From Natronoglycomyces albus (GTDB lineage Bacteria > Actinomycetota > Actinomycetes > Mycobacteriales > Micromonosporaceae): a DNA stretch of 64,000 nt. Shown here in pieces: positions 38,357 through 47,872 of this stretch. Under the pieces are notes generated by a model, which saw nothing but the letters and a program-made list of their open reading frames with translations, was not told where the DNA came from and did no database searches. The stretch spans positions 2,790,001 through 2,854,000 of the forward strand of contig NZ_CP070496.1 of assembly GCF_016925535.1 (NCBI RefSeq). Reading direction: 5' to 3'. Both the position numbers and the translations under genes were made by a program. How positions within the stretch are numbered: the stretch's first letter is position 1; every line of letters starts with the position of its first letter.

Positions 38357-38733
38357 CTGCGGGGCCGCACCTCAGGCCTAAAATTTAGGCGCCATGTGGC
38401 GCTGTGGATATACGAAATCGAGTCAACAGACACCAAGTGCCCCGGACAATGCGCCCGGGGCACTTGGTGTGCGCGGGCTGGCGCGGTTGCCAGGGGCCTG
38501 GAGGTAGGTGAGCGTTGGGATGCCTGGGGAAGTACATTGAGAGGTCTTCGACGGCCTGGGGCGGCAAGCCCTGGGCGGTTGGCGGTGCGGCCGGGTCTTG
38601 GGGTCACGCTTCCCTACGAGCGCATCTTTTCGCCACTAAGGGGCTATTGCCTCTGGGTGGCAATGATGGTGCGGTTACCTGTTGATATAGTCACCGGAAC
38701 CTCTTATCCCCCGTATATTTTAGGGCAAACAGC
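38357..38733. other. intergenic with terminator
   Basis: About 377 bases after the NlpC/P60 gene and before a TetR gene. The hairpin at 38431-38469 is the only notable structure. No coding frame is convincing. Confidence 0.5.
38431..38469. terminator. 15-bp stem-loop terminator
   Basis: CACCAAGTGCCCCGG (38431-38445) pairs perfectly with 38455-38469; loop of nine bases. It lies 75 bases after the NlpC/P60 stop. No T-run follows, as is common for actinobacterial terminators. Confidence 0.7.
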
Positions 38734-39546
38734 ATGATGTCTTTTGCTTCGCAACCCCCAGGGTTTACCCAGTCCTCACAGGAGGATGCTGACCTTGCTG
38801 AAGCCAGCTCCGATCCTGATTCCGACGTCCCTCCTCATGGCGCTATGGCCCGGGGAGAGCTGTCCTTGCGTGAGATTAAGAAACGCCGCACCCGTGCCGA
38901 ATTGGCAGACGCCGCGCTAGATCTGTTCTCCCGGCAAGGATTCACCGAGACCACGCTTGACCAGCTGGTCGGGGCCGTGGGCGTCTCTAAACGCACGTTT
39001 TTTCGCAATTTTGATTCCAAAGAGTCAGTGGCCATCGCCACCGAACTTGACCTGTGGAAGGTTCTGCGCTCTCGGGTTGCCTATGGCATCCAAAACTCTC
39101 CGCAGGGCACGCCGCTGCTGGCGATGCTGCGGGACTCGTTTCTCGACACTCTCCGAGTCATGCCCGACGGCTGGGAGGAACGCTTCTTCACGACCCGGCG
39201 CTTTATCGCCCATCACCCGGCCGTGCAGGCTGCGGCGCTGCGTGAGTCCGACCAAGTCCAGCGCGATATTGCCAAGCTCGGCCCCTATATGGGATATGAC
39301 GAGGACGACATGGAGTTGCTGCTGGTCATCGAGATAGCTTTGAGCGCTTGGCGCACGGGCGCGAAATCGTGGGTGTCCTCCCGCAAAATCGGTCGCCATC
39401 GCCGCGAGCCGGGCAACCTCATCGACAACGTTCAAACCGCTTTCGAGAAGGTCAACTCGTGCGCCGACCTGCCTTTGGGTGGAGCGGTGCGCTTAGGCAC
39501 CGTGTCGCCCAATGATGCGAATAAACGCGAACGCCGCGCTCCTTAA
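38734..39546 (+). CDS. TetR-family transcriptional regulator
   Basis: 270 residues from the ATG at 38734 (the next codons offer ATG at 38737 and an internal ATG at 38845). The first 45 residues are an acidic polar extension. The TetR domain (about 52-105) has RTRAELADAALDLFSRQGFT and LVGAVGVSKRTFFRNFDSKE. The ligand domain is about 110-235. No neighbour gives a target. A terminator hairpin overlaps the stop codon. Confidence 0.9.
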   Translation: MMSFASQPPGFTQSSQEDADLAEASSDPDSDVPPHGAMARGELSLREIKKRRTRAELADAALDLFSRQGFTETTLDQLVGAVGVSKRTFFRNFDSKESVAIATELDLWKVLRSRVAYGIQNSPQGTPLLAMLRDSFLDTLRVMPDGWEERFFTTRRFIAHHPAVQAAALRESDQVQRDIAKLGPYMGYDEDDMELLLVIEIALSAWRTGAKSWVSSRKIGRHRREPGNLIDNVQTAFEKVNSCADLPLGGAVRLGTVSPNDANKRERRAP

Positions 39547-39559
39547 CCAGCGCGGCGTT
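39530..39559 (+). terminator. terminator overlapping TetR stop
   Basis: Perfect 11-bp stem (39530-39540 with 39549-39559), 8-base loop containing the TAA stop of the TetR gene. Nothing else but the sigma-factor gene end follows. Confidence 0.75.
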
Positions 39560-39799
39560 GTCGTATTGGCCTTCCACCGTTGCCAATGAGGCCTCTGCGG
39601 TGAAACTCATCCGTGGACACGGCATTGTGTCCCAGATGCTGCGGTAATGAAGTTGTGGCTGTGTGTTCGCACAGCCTTAGCGAGCGGCCCATCGCCAACC
39701 GGGACCGATGTGGTCAAGGCGGAGCGGACTGCGATGTTGAGGGCTATCGGGCGGGGCGTGCCCCTCCCAGCGTGGCCCAGAGCGGCCCCGAGGTGAGTT

Positions 39800-40759
39800 T
39801 CAAGCGGCCTCCGCCATGGCTTGCTCGCCGGCCAGTTCCTTCAGGCGCGACAACGCCTGGATTTCCAGCTGACGAATCCGCTCCCGCGACAGCGAGAACC
39901 GCTGCGCGACCTCGGTCAGGGAGTGCTCGCGGCCATCTTCGAGGCCGTAGCGTGCCCGCACGATACCGGCGGATCGCTCGTCCAAGTGCCCCAGCATGAC
40001 GTCAATGCGCTCTCGTTCCAGGCCTGCGATCACAAGCTCCTCTGGCGAGGGATCGTCTGAATCGGCCACGAGGTCACCCAGCTTGGTGTCTCCGTCGTCC
40101 CCAATCGGAGTATCCAAGGACACGGTGTCTTGGGACCAGCGAATCAATTCGTTAACGCGCTCCACGGTGACGCCCAAAGCCTCGGCGACCTGGTCGGGTT
40201 CCGGCTCGGCCCCCAACTCACGAGTGAGCTGGCGGGTCACGTTGCGCATACGGTTGACGTCTTCGACCAGATGCACCGGCAGGCGCACTGTGCGCTCCTG
40301 CTGCGCGATCGCACGGCTGATCGCCTGACGAATCCACCAGGTGGCATACGTCGAGAATTTGAATCCGCGTTGGTAGTCGAACTTCTCCACGGCTCGTACG
40401 AGGCCGGTGTTGCCCTCCTGGATCAGGTCCAGCATGGGCATACCCGAGCGCACGTAGCGGCGGGCAATCGAGACGACCAATCGCAGGTTCGCCTTGATGA
40501 ATTGTTCTTTGGCGCGAGCGCCTTCTTCGATAATGCGGTCGATGTCTTTGGCGCTGACGACGTCGGGCAATGCCCCGTCGCTCAACAGATGCTGGGCGAA
40601 AAGTCCGGCTTCGACGGCCTTGGCCAAGTCGACTTCGGCTGCCGCGTCCAGCAACGGTGTCTTCGAGATCTCGTGCAGGTATACCCCGACCAAGTCTCGT
40701 TCTTCAGCGACCTCTTCGGTGGTGAGTGTAGGTGCAGTAGGTGCAGTGTCCACGCTCAA
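39800..40759 (-). CDS. primary-like RNA polymerase sigma factor (SigB/HrdB group)
   Basis: 319 residues, close to mycobacterial SigB (323) and short group-2 sigma factors. There is no region 1.1 but full regions 1.2 to 4.2: the -10 binding helix with the RPOD-box ([19 protein letters not shown]), tryptophan-rich region 2.3-2.4 ([16 protein letters not shown]), region 3, and the region 4.2 helix-turn-helix ([19 protein letters not shown]). The start is a TTG with a strong GGAGGAG 5-8 bases upstream; a GTG two codons later is an alternative. Acting as housekeeping or stationary-phase sigma factor is likely but cannot be decided here. Confidence 0.92.
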   Translation of the reverse strand: MSVDTAPTAPTLTTEEVAEERDLVGVYLHEISKTPLLDAAAEVDLAKAVEAGLFAQHLLSDGALPDVVSAKDIDRIIEEGARAKEQFIKANLRLVVSIARRYVRSGMPMLDLIQEGNTGLVRAVEKFDYQRGFKFSTYATWWIRQAISRAIAQQERTVRLPVHLVEDVNRMRNVTRQLTRELGAEPEPDQVAEALGVTVERVNELIRWSQDTVSLDTPIGDDGDTKLGDLVADSDDPSPEELVIAGLERERIDVMLGHLDERSAGIVRARYGLEDGREHSLTEVAQRFSLSRERIRQLEIQALSRLKELAGEQAMAEAA

Positions 40760-41304
40760 GGTCTCCTCCAGCTTCTCGTCCCCCCACGCCGCGTAAGCGG
40801 TGCGTTTATTACAACGCCTGCCTCGCCGCGTAGAATTCCGTGACCCGGTGTCATTTGGACCACTTTTACCAAATCGATGCGAACTCCCCGCTAGGATTGC
40901 CGGGGATCTATATTCGTAGGAACCGCCGCTTTGGATGGCTCCACGGTCACCGTTCGTTCGCGCGATCGGCTAGTAGTGGCTCGGACCCGAATTTTTCGGG
41001 TCTACTGGTTAAACACCAATGGAAGCCAATTATGATCCCTTTGAGACCGAGGTCACTTATTTTTCCGGTCCGCTACATTGCCGACCGTTACCTTTAACAG
41101 GTACACGCGACATAACCATAAAAGGTTGAGAGTGTTTCGTAAAGCGACGGCAATCACGGCACAACCGCACCAATGCGGACTCATTTGGCACCTACGCTGC
41201 ACCTATACCTTTCGCCTCGTGACCAACAACACCCCCTAATGTCGACTCGAATACTGCGGTGAGGTCGTCCCGGCCACGTGACAACGCCGCGTACAGTTAT
41301 CGGG
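40760..41304. other. intergenic, no gene seen
   Basis: About 545 bases between the divergent sigma factor and orn genes. A small hairpin lies at 40984-41002. No coding frame is credible. The promoters of both genes must lie here. Confidence 0.5.
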
Positions 41305-41925
41305 ATGAATGAACGACTGGTGTGGGTTGACTGCGAAATGACCGGCCTCAACCTCCAAGAAGACGCGTTGATCGAAGTAGCCGCGCTCGTGACGGAGCCG
41401 GACCTGACACCGTTGGATGACGGTATCGACATCGTCATCAGTGCTGAGGACGCGAAATTGGACTCCATGGCCAAAATCGTCGCCGACATGCATGCGAAGT
41501 CCGGGCTCACCGACGAGGTCCGAGCGGCCACGACCACGATGTCCGAGGCTGAAGATCAGATTTTGGAATACGTGGCGAAGCATATTCCCGATCCGCGCAC
41601 AGCGCCGCTGTGCGGCAATTCGATCGCCACTGATCGGACTTTCCTCGCTCGGGACATGCCTCGATTCAACGACTACCTGCACTACCGCATGATTGACGTC
41701 TCGTCTCTCAAAGAGCTGTGTCGTCGCTGGTACCCACGCGTGTATTTCCACCAGCCCGAGAAGGGGCTTCGCCATCGGGCGCTTTCGGACATCTTGGACT
41801 CGATTCGAGAACTCGAGTACTACCGCAAGGCTGTCCTCGTGCCACTTCCCGGGCCCGACTCCGAGGAGGCCAAAGCGATTGCTGCGTCTTTGGCGCCCGA
41901 GACGGCACTAGTCGAGGAGAATTAA
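41305..41925 (+). CDS. orn: oligoribonuclease
   Basis: 206 residues from the ATG at 41305; nine more in-frame codons upstream (to 41278) are unlikely. DEDDh 3'-5' exonuclease that degrades very short RNAs, including pGpG from c-di-GMP. Catalytic residues: Asp9 and Glu11 (VDCEMTGL), Asp in [10 protein letters not shown], and the final His-Asp in HRALSD. TACAGT lies seven bases before the ATG, a possible leaderless start. It lies 118 bases upstream of tRNA-His. Confidence 0.95.
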   Translation: MNERLVWVDCEMTGLNLQEDALIEVAALVTEPDLTPLDDGIDIVISAEDAKLDSMAKIVADMHAKSGLTDEVRAATTTMSEAEDQILEYVAKHIPDPRTAPLCGNSIATDRTFLARDMPRFNDYLHYRMIDVSSLKELCRRWYPRVYFHQPEKGLRHRALSDILDSIRELEYYRKAVLVPLPGPDSEEAKAIAASLAPETALVEEN

Positions 41926-42042
41926 GCCCCGCTCACTTAGAGAGGGGACGTGGAGACTGTTGCCACACAACCCCCTTGCACAGCCCCCATCGGGACGGGC
42001 TATCATAGATCGGCGGTAACACCTCAGGGAGTTACACGCGAT

Positions 42043-42119
42043 GGTGGTCGTAGCTCAGCCGGTAGAGCGCTTGGTTGTGGTCCAGGAGGTCGCGGGTTCA
42101 AGCCCCGTCGATCACCCCA
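42043..42119 (+). tRNA. tRNA-His (GTG)
   Basis: Cloverleaf with the extra 5' G at position -1 (42043) characteristic of tRNA-His, pairing with C73. Acceptor GTGGTCG/CGATCAC has one G-U pair. The anticodon loop carries GTG (histidine). The CCA end appears encoded at 42117-42119, unlike the Lys and Arg tRNAs here. A strong terminator follows. Confidence 0.95.
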
Positions 42120-42127
42120 AATGTAAA

Positions 42128-42158
42128 GGGCCCGAACCGTTCGGTTCGGGCCCTTTTT
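42128..42158 (+). terminator. terminator of tRNA-His
   Basis: Perfect 11-bp stem (42128-42138 with 42143-42153) and TTTTT at 42154-42158. Confidence 0.92.
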
Positions 42159-42242
42159 CATACCCCGTTACCTTGTCGCGGCACTCATGCGGCACCTCAG
42201 GAGGCTGTAGTCGCTGCGCGGCAGGATATTCCGAATCCTCTC

Positions 42243-43046
42243 CTACGGGCGCGTCGGTGTCTGGTCGGAATAACACTCGTGCAGCAGCTGCGTGAATGCG
42301 GGATCCAGCGCCAATGGCCGCTGGCCAATCCTGGAAATGGGAACCGCCGGAGTCCAGGAGTTCATCACCACTGCCGACATGTGCTCAGCGAGGTCGGCCC
42401 CAGTAATCTCACGAGTCTGTTGGGGAATGCCACGGGCCTTCAAACCGCGGCTGAGGATACGCATGGTGATTCCCTGCAGCATGTCGGCTCGGGGCCAGAT
42501 CACACTCTCGCCGTCCCACAAGGCCAGGTTCCATATAGTCGCCTCGCTCAGCCGCCCAAACCGGTCGGTGAACACCGCGTCATCGAAACCGCGTGCGTTG
42601 GCCTGCCGCAACAGCAGCGTCTTGGAGACCTCGCCAACATGTTTGACGTGCGGAAGATGGCGTTCATGTTCCACCAAGTCAAGCGCCAACGGGCCGGTGG
42701 GTGGTTGGGCCGGTTCGGTGACCTTGACGAGGACGTCGAGGGCCGCCCTTTCACCGGCGGAAGCGAACTCTCCCGGCCGTGATGCGACATAGCACGTCAG
42801 GGACGCATCTGCGGGAGCCGTTTCGAGCGCACTGCGAAGGTGCTCACGCATGGTCGAATCTGGTAGGTGCTGTCCGAATAGGTCGTCGCTGGCGTCACGC
42901 AACCTGGCCAAGTGCAGGTCCAAGCCACGCACCCGGTGGTTGCGGACTTGCATCGCGGTGAAGTGAGCGAACCCTGCGAACGCCACAGCCGAAAGGTCGC
43001 CAACGTTAGCCGGATTACGATTGAAACGGGTTATCGAGATGGTCAT
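42243..43046 (-). CDS. class IV aminotransferase family protein
   Basis: 267 residues from the ATG at 43046; upstream sequence to 43148 overlaps the divergent merR and lacks family character. Fold-type IV PLP enzyme related to branched-chain aminotransferase, D-amino-acid transaminase and aminodeoxychorismate lyase. The active-site Lys lies in the HVKHVGEVSKT region (near 152-160) and the conserved Glu in GRLSEATIWNLALWDG. The family is diverse, so the amine substrate is not known. TACTGT seven bases before the ATG suggests a leaderless mRNA. It is divergent from a MerR gene whose start codon lies in its promoter. Confidence 0.85.
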   Translation of the reverse strand: MTISITRFNRNPANVGDLSAVAFAGFAHFTAMQVRNHRVRGLDLHLARLRDASDDLFGQHLPDSTMREHLRSALETAPADASLTCYVASRPGEFASAGERAALDVLVKVTEPAQPPTGPLALDLVEHERHLPHVKHVGEVSKTLLLRQANARGFDDAVFTDRFGRLSEATIWNLALWDGESVIWPRADMLQGITMRILSRGLKARGIPQQTREITGADLAEHMSAVVMNSWTPAVPISRIGQRPLALDPAFTQLLHECYSDQTPTRP

Positions 43047-43053
43047 AGGCTCG

Positions 43054-43085
43054 ACAGTAGGAGTTGACACTAGTGGCACAGGCAA
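43054..43085 (-). promoter_or_regulatory. MerR-type promoter with 20-bp spacer and operator
   Basis: Minus strand: -35 TTGCCT (43080-43085), -10 TACTGT (43054-43059), spacer exactly 20 bases, the elongated spacing that MerR regulators correct by untwisting DNA. The spacer contains the palindrome CACTAGTG (43068-43075). The merR GTG start (43073) is within this operator, so merR expression and aminotransferase activation would be physically linked. Proposed from sequence, untested. Confidence 0.6.
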
Positions 43086-43471
43086 GTCGACCGGACGAAA
43101 AACCGCAACTACGCATCGGCGAACTGGCCAAACGCACTGGTGCCACACCCCGTATGCTGCGGCACTACGAGAACGAGGGCCTCATTGAGGCACAGCGTTC
43201 CTCGACTGGCCAGCGGCTGTTCTCCTCCTCAGCGGTCGAGCAGGTTCATCACATCCGAAGGCTATTGGCGGTGGGGTTGCCTCTTGCCGTTATCGGAGAG
43301 CTTTTCGGCTGTATCCGTGACCCCCAGCGGCTTGAACCGTGCGCGGTCCCACTACTTGCCGAACACCTACACGCATATGACAGCCGGATCGCGCAATTGT
43401 CCAGCACCCGGGACGCCCTCCAAGGGCTTATTGACGCCTCGACTTCAGACCCATTGGAGACCTCTAGTTGA
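43073..43471 (+). CDS. MerR-family transcriptional regulator
   Basis: 132 residues from GTG 43073, with AGGAG at 43059-43063; a TTG at 43064 would coincide with the promoter palindrome flank. The MerR winged helix (about 12-80) reads LRIGELAKRTGATPRMLRHY then ENEGLIEAQR, followed by the dimerisation helix. The C-terminal part (about 85-132) has few residues for binding metal and no Cys pair, so a metal sensor is unlikely; the signal is unknown. It is divergent from and probably controls the aminotransferase. Confidence 0.88.
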   Translation: MAQASRPDEKPQLRIGELAKRTGATPRMLRHYENEGLIEAQRSSTGQRLFSSSAVEQVHHIRRLLAVGLPLAVIGELFGCIRDPQRLEPCAVPLLAEHLHAYDSRIAQLSSTRDALQGLIDASTSDPLETSS

Positions 43472-43514
43472 ACTCGCCGCACAGGCACAAGGAGGCCGCC
43501 GCAGCTGGAGAAGA

Positions 43515-43976
43515 CTAGTCGTCGGGGTCCAGTTTGCTCATGATGGTGATGGCCACGGCGATGACTCCCATAATTCCGACCGGCCAGATGGGCCAGAAAG
43601 ACTGCAGCTGCAGCGACGCGATCGAGGATATTCCCCAAATCCCCACGGTGATGCACGTGACCCACACAAACGCGATCCAGATGCCTTTGTCATCTGAGCA
43701 ATTTTCGCTGGAGTTCTTAGCGGCCTCACGCTGCGCGACCTCTTCGGGAGTGAGATCTATCGAATGGACCGATGGGTCCAAAGCCCGCGACTCATCGGGT
43801 AGATCATCGAAAAGTCGCTGGAGTTCGCCCACGGTCTTCACCGCGTACACATCCCGGGTGCGTTCGTCGAACTCGCCGATGTCCAACCGGCCTTCATCGA
43901 GCGCCTTCTGTAGGCGTGCGATGGCGCTCTCCCGATCAGCGTGGGAAAGGCGGATATTCTGCTCATCTGGGGTCAT
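43515..43976 (-). CDS. DUF1707 SHOCT-like membrane protein
   Basis: 153 residues. The N-terminal DUF1707 domain (about 8-60: RLSHADRESAIARLQKALDE then GRLDIGEFDERT) is a small actinobacterial module related to SHOCT. A polar linker follows, then two membrane helices (about 96-118 and 124-146). Its function is unknown; such proteins are widespread in actinobacteria. It converges with merR and lies 132 bases downstream of map on the same strand. Confidence 0.85.
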   Translation of the reverse strand: MTPDEQNIRLSHADRESAIARLQKALDEGRLDIGEFDERTRDVYAVKTVGELQRLFDDLPDESRALDPSVHSIDLTPEEVAQREAAKNSSENCSDDKGIWIAFVWVTCITVGIWGISSIASLQLQSFWPIWPVGIMGVIAVAITIMSKLDPDD

Positions 43977-44108
43977 GAGAGGACTCCTCGGTAGACGGGC
44001 TCAATGATTTCTGCTCGACAACGGTGAACGCCGCGTCGCCGAGCAGTCCCAGAAGTGAGTTGTCTTCGGGAAGCGTCGCGCCCGTCAGTAATGTCGCCTC
44101 AGGGCGAA

Positions 44109-44948
44109 CTAAGCGTTACGGGCGCGGGAAGACGCCAGTTCGCCAAGCTTCTCGACTCCCCCGTCAGGGGCCGTCAACACCCACAAACCATCATCGCAAA
44201 TCGCGATCGAGTGTTCGGAGTGGGCGGCCAGGGAGCCGTCAGCGGTAACGATCGTCCAATTGTCGTCCAACTCAGCTGTGTCCGGCGAGCCAAGCGTCAC
44301 CATGGGTTCAATGGCCAAAGCCATACCCGGGCGCAGTTTCGGGCCGCTGTGTGCTGGGCCATAGTTGAGCACATGCGGGTCTTGGTGCATTTCCGTGCCT
44401 ATTCCATGGCCACCGAAGCCTTCGACAATACCGAAGTCGCCAGCACCCTCAATATAGCGCTCAATGGCGTTGGAGATGCCTCCAAGACGCTTTGAGGAGC
44501 CCGCTGCCCGGATGCCGGCCCACAGGGCCTCATCGCACACCTCGATGAGCTCAGCGGCACCCTCGTCGATACGACCGACGGGGAGCGTGATCGCCGCGTC
44601 ACCATGCCAGCCGTTGAGAACCGCGCCGACATCAATCGAAATGATGTCGCCCTCGGCCAAGACGGCGTCATCAGCGGGGATCGCGTGAACGACCTGATTA
44701 TTTACCGAGGAGCAAATCGAACCCGGGTACGGGCCCGCGCCGATGTCGTAGCCCAGAAAAGACGGCTCGGCCGAATGCGACCGGATGATGTCCTCGGCAA
44801 TGCCGTCCAGTTCCCCAGTCGACACCCCCGGGACCACGGCCTTGCGCATAGCCTCATGCACCGCGGCCACGATAAGCCCCGCCTTGCGCATGAGCTCGAA
44901 CTGCTCAGAGGTCTTGTACTGAATATTCTGCCGACCGCGCCGAAACAT
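44109..44948 (-). CDS. map: methionine aminopeptidase, type I
   Basis: 279 residues from the ATG at 44948; upstream in-frame sequence lies in adk. It removes the initiator Met from new proteins. Metal ligands are present: the Asp pair in IDVGAVLNGWHGDAA, His in GHGIGTEMHQDPH, Glu in AIEPMVT and Glu in SEHSIAI. It ends the secY-adk-map operon, 13 bases after adk. Confidence 0.95.
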   Translation of the reverse strand: MFRRGRQNIQYKTSEQFELMRKAGLIVAAVHEAMRKAVVPGVSTGELDGIAEDIIRSHSAEPSFLGYDIGAGPYPGSICSSVNNQVVHAIPADDAVLAEGDIISIDVGAVLNGWHGDAAITLPVGRIDEGAAELIEVCDEALWAGIRAAGSSKRLGGISNAIERYIEGAGDFGIVEGFGGHGIGTEMHQDPHVLNYGPAHSGPKLRPGMALAIEPMVTLGSPDTAELDDNWTIVTADGSLAAHSEHSIAICDDGLWVLTAPDGGVEKLGELASSRARNA

Positions 44949-44961
44949 CTGTCCCCTATAC

Positions 44962-45597
44962 CTAGGTGTGCTGCCGCAGTGCCTGCAAGGCCCGCTTAGT
45001 GACCTCGGAGACCGGGCCCAAAGCGTCGATGCGCACCAGCTTGCCTTGCTGGCGGTAGAAATCCACCAGGGGCGCCGTCTGCTCGGCATACACCTTCAGA
45101 CGGTTCGAGATGGTTTCGGGCCGGTCATCGTCACGCTGGTAAAGGTCCTCCGAGTCCGCATCCTGGGGAGGATCGAACTCGAGGTGGTAGACCTTCCCGG
45201 TGGAGCGCGACACGCGACGACCCGAAAGGCGTCGAATGACCTCTTCGTCAGACACATCCAGCTGCAGCACCCCGTCCAGGGCGACATTGAGCTCGCCGAG
45301 TCGACGATCTAGCTCCTGCGCCTGTTCGGTGTTACGCGGATATCCGTCGAGGAGGAAACCCACAGCGGCATCGTCCTGAGCTAGACGGTCGGCCACCATT
45401 TTATTGGTGACTTCGTCGGGAACCAGGTCCCCTGCGTCCATGTAGCTCTTCGCTTCGATCCCCAACGGGGTGCCGCCAGCGACATTGCTGCGGAAGATGT
45501 CTCCAGTGGAGATCTTTGGTACGCCCAGTTCGGCGGCTATGTACTCCGCTTGGGTGCCCTTTCCGGCCCCTGGGGGGCCGACAAGTACCAGTCGCAC
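44962..45597 (-). CDS. adk: adenylate kinase
   Basis: 211 residues, GTG start. P-loop GPPGAGKGT at 7-15, DGYPRN motif near 84-89 and a long lid domain ([20 protein letters not shown]) lacking zinc-binding Cys. Interconverts AMP+ATP and 2 ADP. Second gene of secY-adk-map, 15 bases after secY. Confidence 0.96.
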   Translation of the reverse strand: MRLVLVGPPGAGKGTQAEYIAAELGVPKISTGDIFRSNVAGGTPLGIEAKSYMDAGDLVPDEVTNKMVADRLAQDDAAVGFLLDGYPRNTEQAQELDRRLGELNVALDGVLQLDVSDEEVIRRLSGRRVSRSTGKVYHLEFDPPQDADSEDLYQRDDDRPETISNRLKVYAEQTAPLVDFYRQQGKLVRIDALGPVSEVTKRALQALRQHT

Positions 45598-45612
45598 GTG
45601 TCACTACTCCTT

Positions 45613-46950
45613 TTAGCGCAGGAATCCTTCGTAGTTCCTTTGCATGAGCTGGCTCTCGATCTGTTTCACAGACTCCAGACCAACGCCAACCATGATCAAG
45701 ACAGCCGTACCGCCGAACGGGAACTGCGCGAACAACTGCTCGTTTCCGAAGGCAACAATGGCCAGGTTGGGAAGGATAGCGATCGTTCCCAGGTACATCG
45801 CCCCAGGGAACGTCAGACGTGACAAGACTCGCGAAAGATAGGAGGCGGTGGGACTGCCGGGACGCACGCCAGGAATGAACCCGCCGACCTTCTTCATGTT
45901 GTCGGCGATGTCGTCGGGGCGGAACGTGATCGACACGTAGAAGTAGGTGAAGAACACGATCAGCAGGAAGAACAGGCTGATGTAGACCCACGAGCCCTGG
46001 TTGATCAGGTAACGCTGGACGAACTGGCCCCAGCCGCTCTCGACGTCGGTTTGCATCTGCATGGCCAGCGTCGGAATGTACAGCAGAGACGAGCCGAAGA
46101 TGACCGGGATAATACCGGCCTGGTTGACCTTCATCGGGATGTAGGTGGAGGTACCGCCATACATCCGGCGACCAACCATCTTCTTGGCGTACTGCACCGG
46201 AATCCGGCGCTGCGACTGCTCAATGAAGACCACAGCGACCATGATCATGATGCCGATCGCGACGATCGTGCCGAACATGAACCAGCCCTCGGACTGCTGC
46301 AGCTGCCAGAACTGGCCTGGCATCATCGCGGCGATCGAGGCGAAGATCAGCACGGACATGCCGTTACCGATGCCCTTTTCGGTGACCTGTTCACCAAACC
46401 ACATGATCAGGGCCGTACCGGCCACCATGACGATCACGATGGTGAAGACGCTCAGCCAGTAAGGCGCGCTGCCTTCAGTGTTGGACAGGTCGGGAATGAT
46501 CGGGTCGGGACACTCAGCCCCGAACAAGATGCCCGACCGAGCCAACGCGATATACCCCGACGCCTGCAACAGCGCTAGGGCCAAAGTCAAATAGCGCGTG
46601 TACTGGGTGATCTTGGCTTGGCCGACTTGGCCTTCCTTACGCAACTGCTCAAGCCGCGGAATCACCACGGACAACAGCTGCATAATGATCGAGGCGGTGA
46701 TGTAGGGCATAACGCCCAAGGCGAACACCGACAGTTGAAGCAATGCGCCACCGCTGAAGAGGTTCAACAAACCAAAGACACCGGTGTCATCATCCGGCAT
46801 CATGTCCAAACACGTCTGGACAGCTTCATAGGACACACCTGGGCTCGGCGTGTTCGCACCCAGGCGATACAACGCAAGAATCAGCAGTGTAAACAGAATC
46901 TTCTTGCGCAGATCGGGGGTCCGAAACGCACTGACGAAGGCGGAAAGCAA
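45613..46950 (-). CDS. secY: protein translocase channel SecY
   Basis: 445 residues with ten membrane helices; the pore-ring/plug region and the large cytoplasmic loops are present (KITQYTRYLTLALALLQA and ERGIGNGMS-like EKGIGNGMSVLIF motif). Central subunit of the Sec translocon. First gene of an operon with adk and map, separated from rplO by a terminator and about 260 bases, so it has its own promoter. Confidence 0.97.
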   Translation of the reverse strand: MLSAFVSAFRTPDLRKKILFTLLILALYRLGANTPSPGVSYEAVQTCLDMMPDDDTGVFGLLNLFSGGALLQLSVFALGVMPYITASIIMQLLSVVIPRLEQLRKEGQVGQAKITQYTRYLTLALALLQASGYIALARSGILFGAECPDPIIPDLSNTEGSAPYWLSVFTIVIVMVAGTALIMWFGEQVTEKGIGNGMSVLIFASIAAMMPGQFWQLQQSEGWFMFGTIVAIGIMIMVAVVFIEQSQRRIPVQYAKKMVGRRMYGGTSTYIPMKVNQAGIIPVIFGSSLLYIPTLAMQMQTDVESGWGQFVQRYLINQGSWVYISLFFLLIVFFTYFYVSITFRPDDIADNMKKVGGFIPGVRPGSPTASYLSRVLSRLTFPGAMYLGTIAILPNLAIVAFGNEQLFAQFPFGGTAVLIMVGVGLESVKQIESQLMQRNYEGFLR

Positions 46951-47214
46951 CGCAATTCCTCCAGCAGCTGCGCCAGCTCACGGCGGGGCCAAAAGTGAGT
47001 TGGGCTAAGTGTTTGATGAACGTACAGGGGTAAGTAGCGGGGTTCACATACACAAACCTCGCCAAGCGACTTTAACAGCCATGCCGCCACCGGCACACGG
47101 CGGTAGGTGGCTAGTCGCCCAGAGAACAAACTGCGGTGAACACACGGTCACGTACAGGCAGAAAAACGGGCTGAGGGAAGACCCCCAGCCCGCCTTTTAG
47201 GAAAAAACGTCGCC
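46951..47214 (-). promoter_or_regulatory. secY promoter gap and rplO terminator
   Basis: About 260 bases between secY and rplO. A terminator at 47161-47191 ends the ribosomal-protein operon; the secY-adk-map promoter must lie to its left. No open frame here is credible. Confidence 0.6.
47161..47191 (-). terminator. terminator of rpsE-rpmD-rplO operon
   Basis: On the minus strand CGGGCTG (47185-47191) pairs with CAGCCCG (47166-47172); the inner part can pair further (GGGG with CCCT), and the stem runs into TTTTT (47161-47165). It lies just after the rplO stop. Confidence 0.9.
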
Positions 47215-47673
47215 TTACTTGGCGAACTTGTCGATGACCTCTACCGACCCACCAGCGGCCGTGATGGCCTCACTGGCAGAAGAGGAGAAGGCGTGAGCGG
47301 TAACCGACAGCTTGACGCCGCCCAGGTCACCCGAACCCAGCACCTTCACCGGCTGGTTCTTACGAACCGCGCCCTTGGCCACCAAGTCCTCCACACCAAC
47401 CGTGCCGCCCTCAGGGAACAGCTCAGCCAGCTTGTCCAGGTTGACAACCTGGAAGACGACCTTGTTGTGCGGCTTGAAACCCTTCAGCTTCGGCAGGCGC
47501 TTGTGCAGAGGAATCTGCCCACCTGCGAAACCGAGCGGAACCTGTTTGCGGGCCTTGGTTCCCTTGGTACCGCGACCAGCGGTCTTACCCTTGGAACCCT
47601 CACCACGACCCACACGGGTCTTGGCCTTCTTCGAGCCCGGAGCAGGCTGCAGGTCGTGAATACGAATCGTCAT
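47215..47673 (-). CDS. rplO: 50S ribosomal protein L15
   Basis: 152 residues. Typical uL15: N-terminal [16 protein letters not shown] glycine/lysine-rich tail, then [18 protein letters not shown]. Last gene of the ribosomal-protein cluster, followed by a terminator. It starts two bases after rpmD ends. Confidence 0.98.
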   Translation of the reverse strand: MTIRIHDLQPAPGSKKAKTRVGRGEGSKGKTAGRGTKGTKARKQVPLGFAGGQIPLHKRLPKLKGFKPHNKVVFQVVNLDKLAELFPEGGTVGVEDLVAKGAVRKNQPVKVLGSGDLGGVKLSVTAHAFSSSASEAITAAGGSVEVIDKFAK

Positions 47674-47675
47674 GA

Positions 47676-47858
47676 CTACTGCACCTCCTCAACCGTCACC
47701 AGGTGGTGAACGGTCGCGACCATGCCCCGGAATTCGGGACGGTCTTCCTTGACGACGCTGTGGTTGATGCGCTTCAGACCCAGCGCCTCAATCGTGGCGC
47801 GCTGATTGGGCTTACACCCAATCGTCGAACGCTTCTGAGTAATCTTCAAACGTGCCAT
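47676..47858 (-). CDS. rpmD: 50S ribosomal protein L30
   Basis: 60 residues from the ATG at 47858; the open frame upstream (to 48062) lies over rpsE in another frame. Standard short uL30 ([20 protein letters not shown]). It lies 14 bases after rpsE. Confidence 0.96.
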   Translation of the reverse strand: MARLKITQKRSTIGCKPNQRATIEALGLKRINHSVVKEDRPEFRGMVATVHHLVTVEEVQ

Positions 47859-47872
47859 CTGTGCAAATCCCC

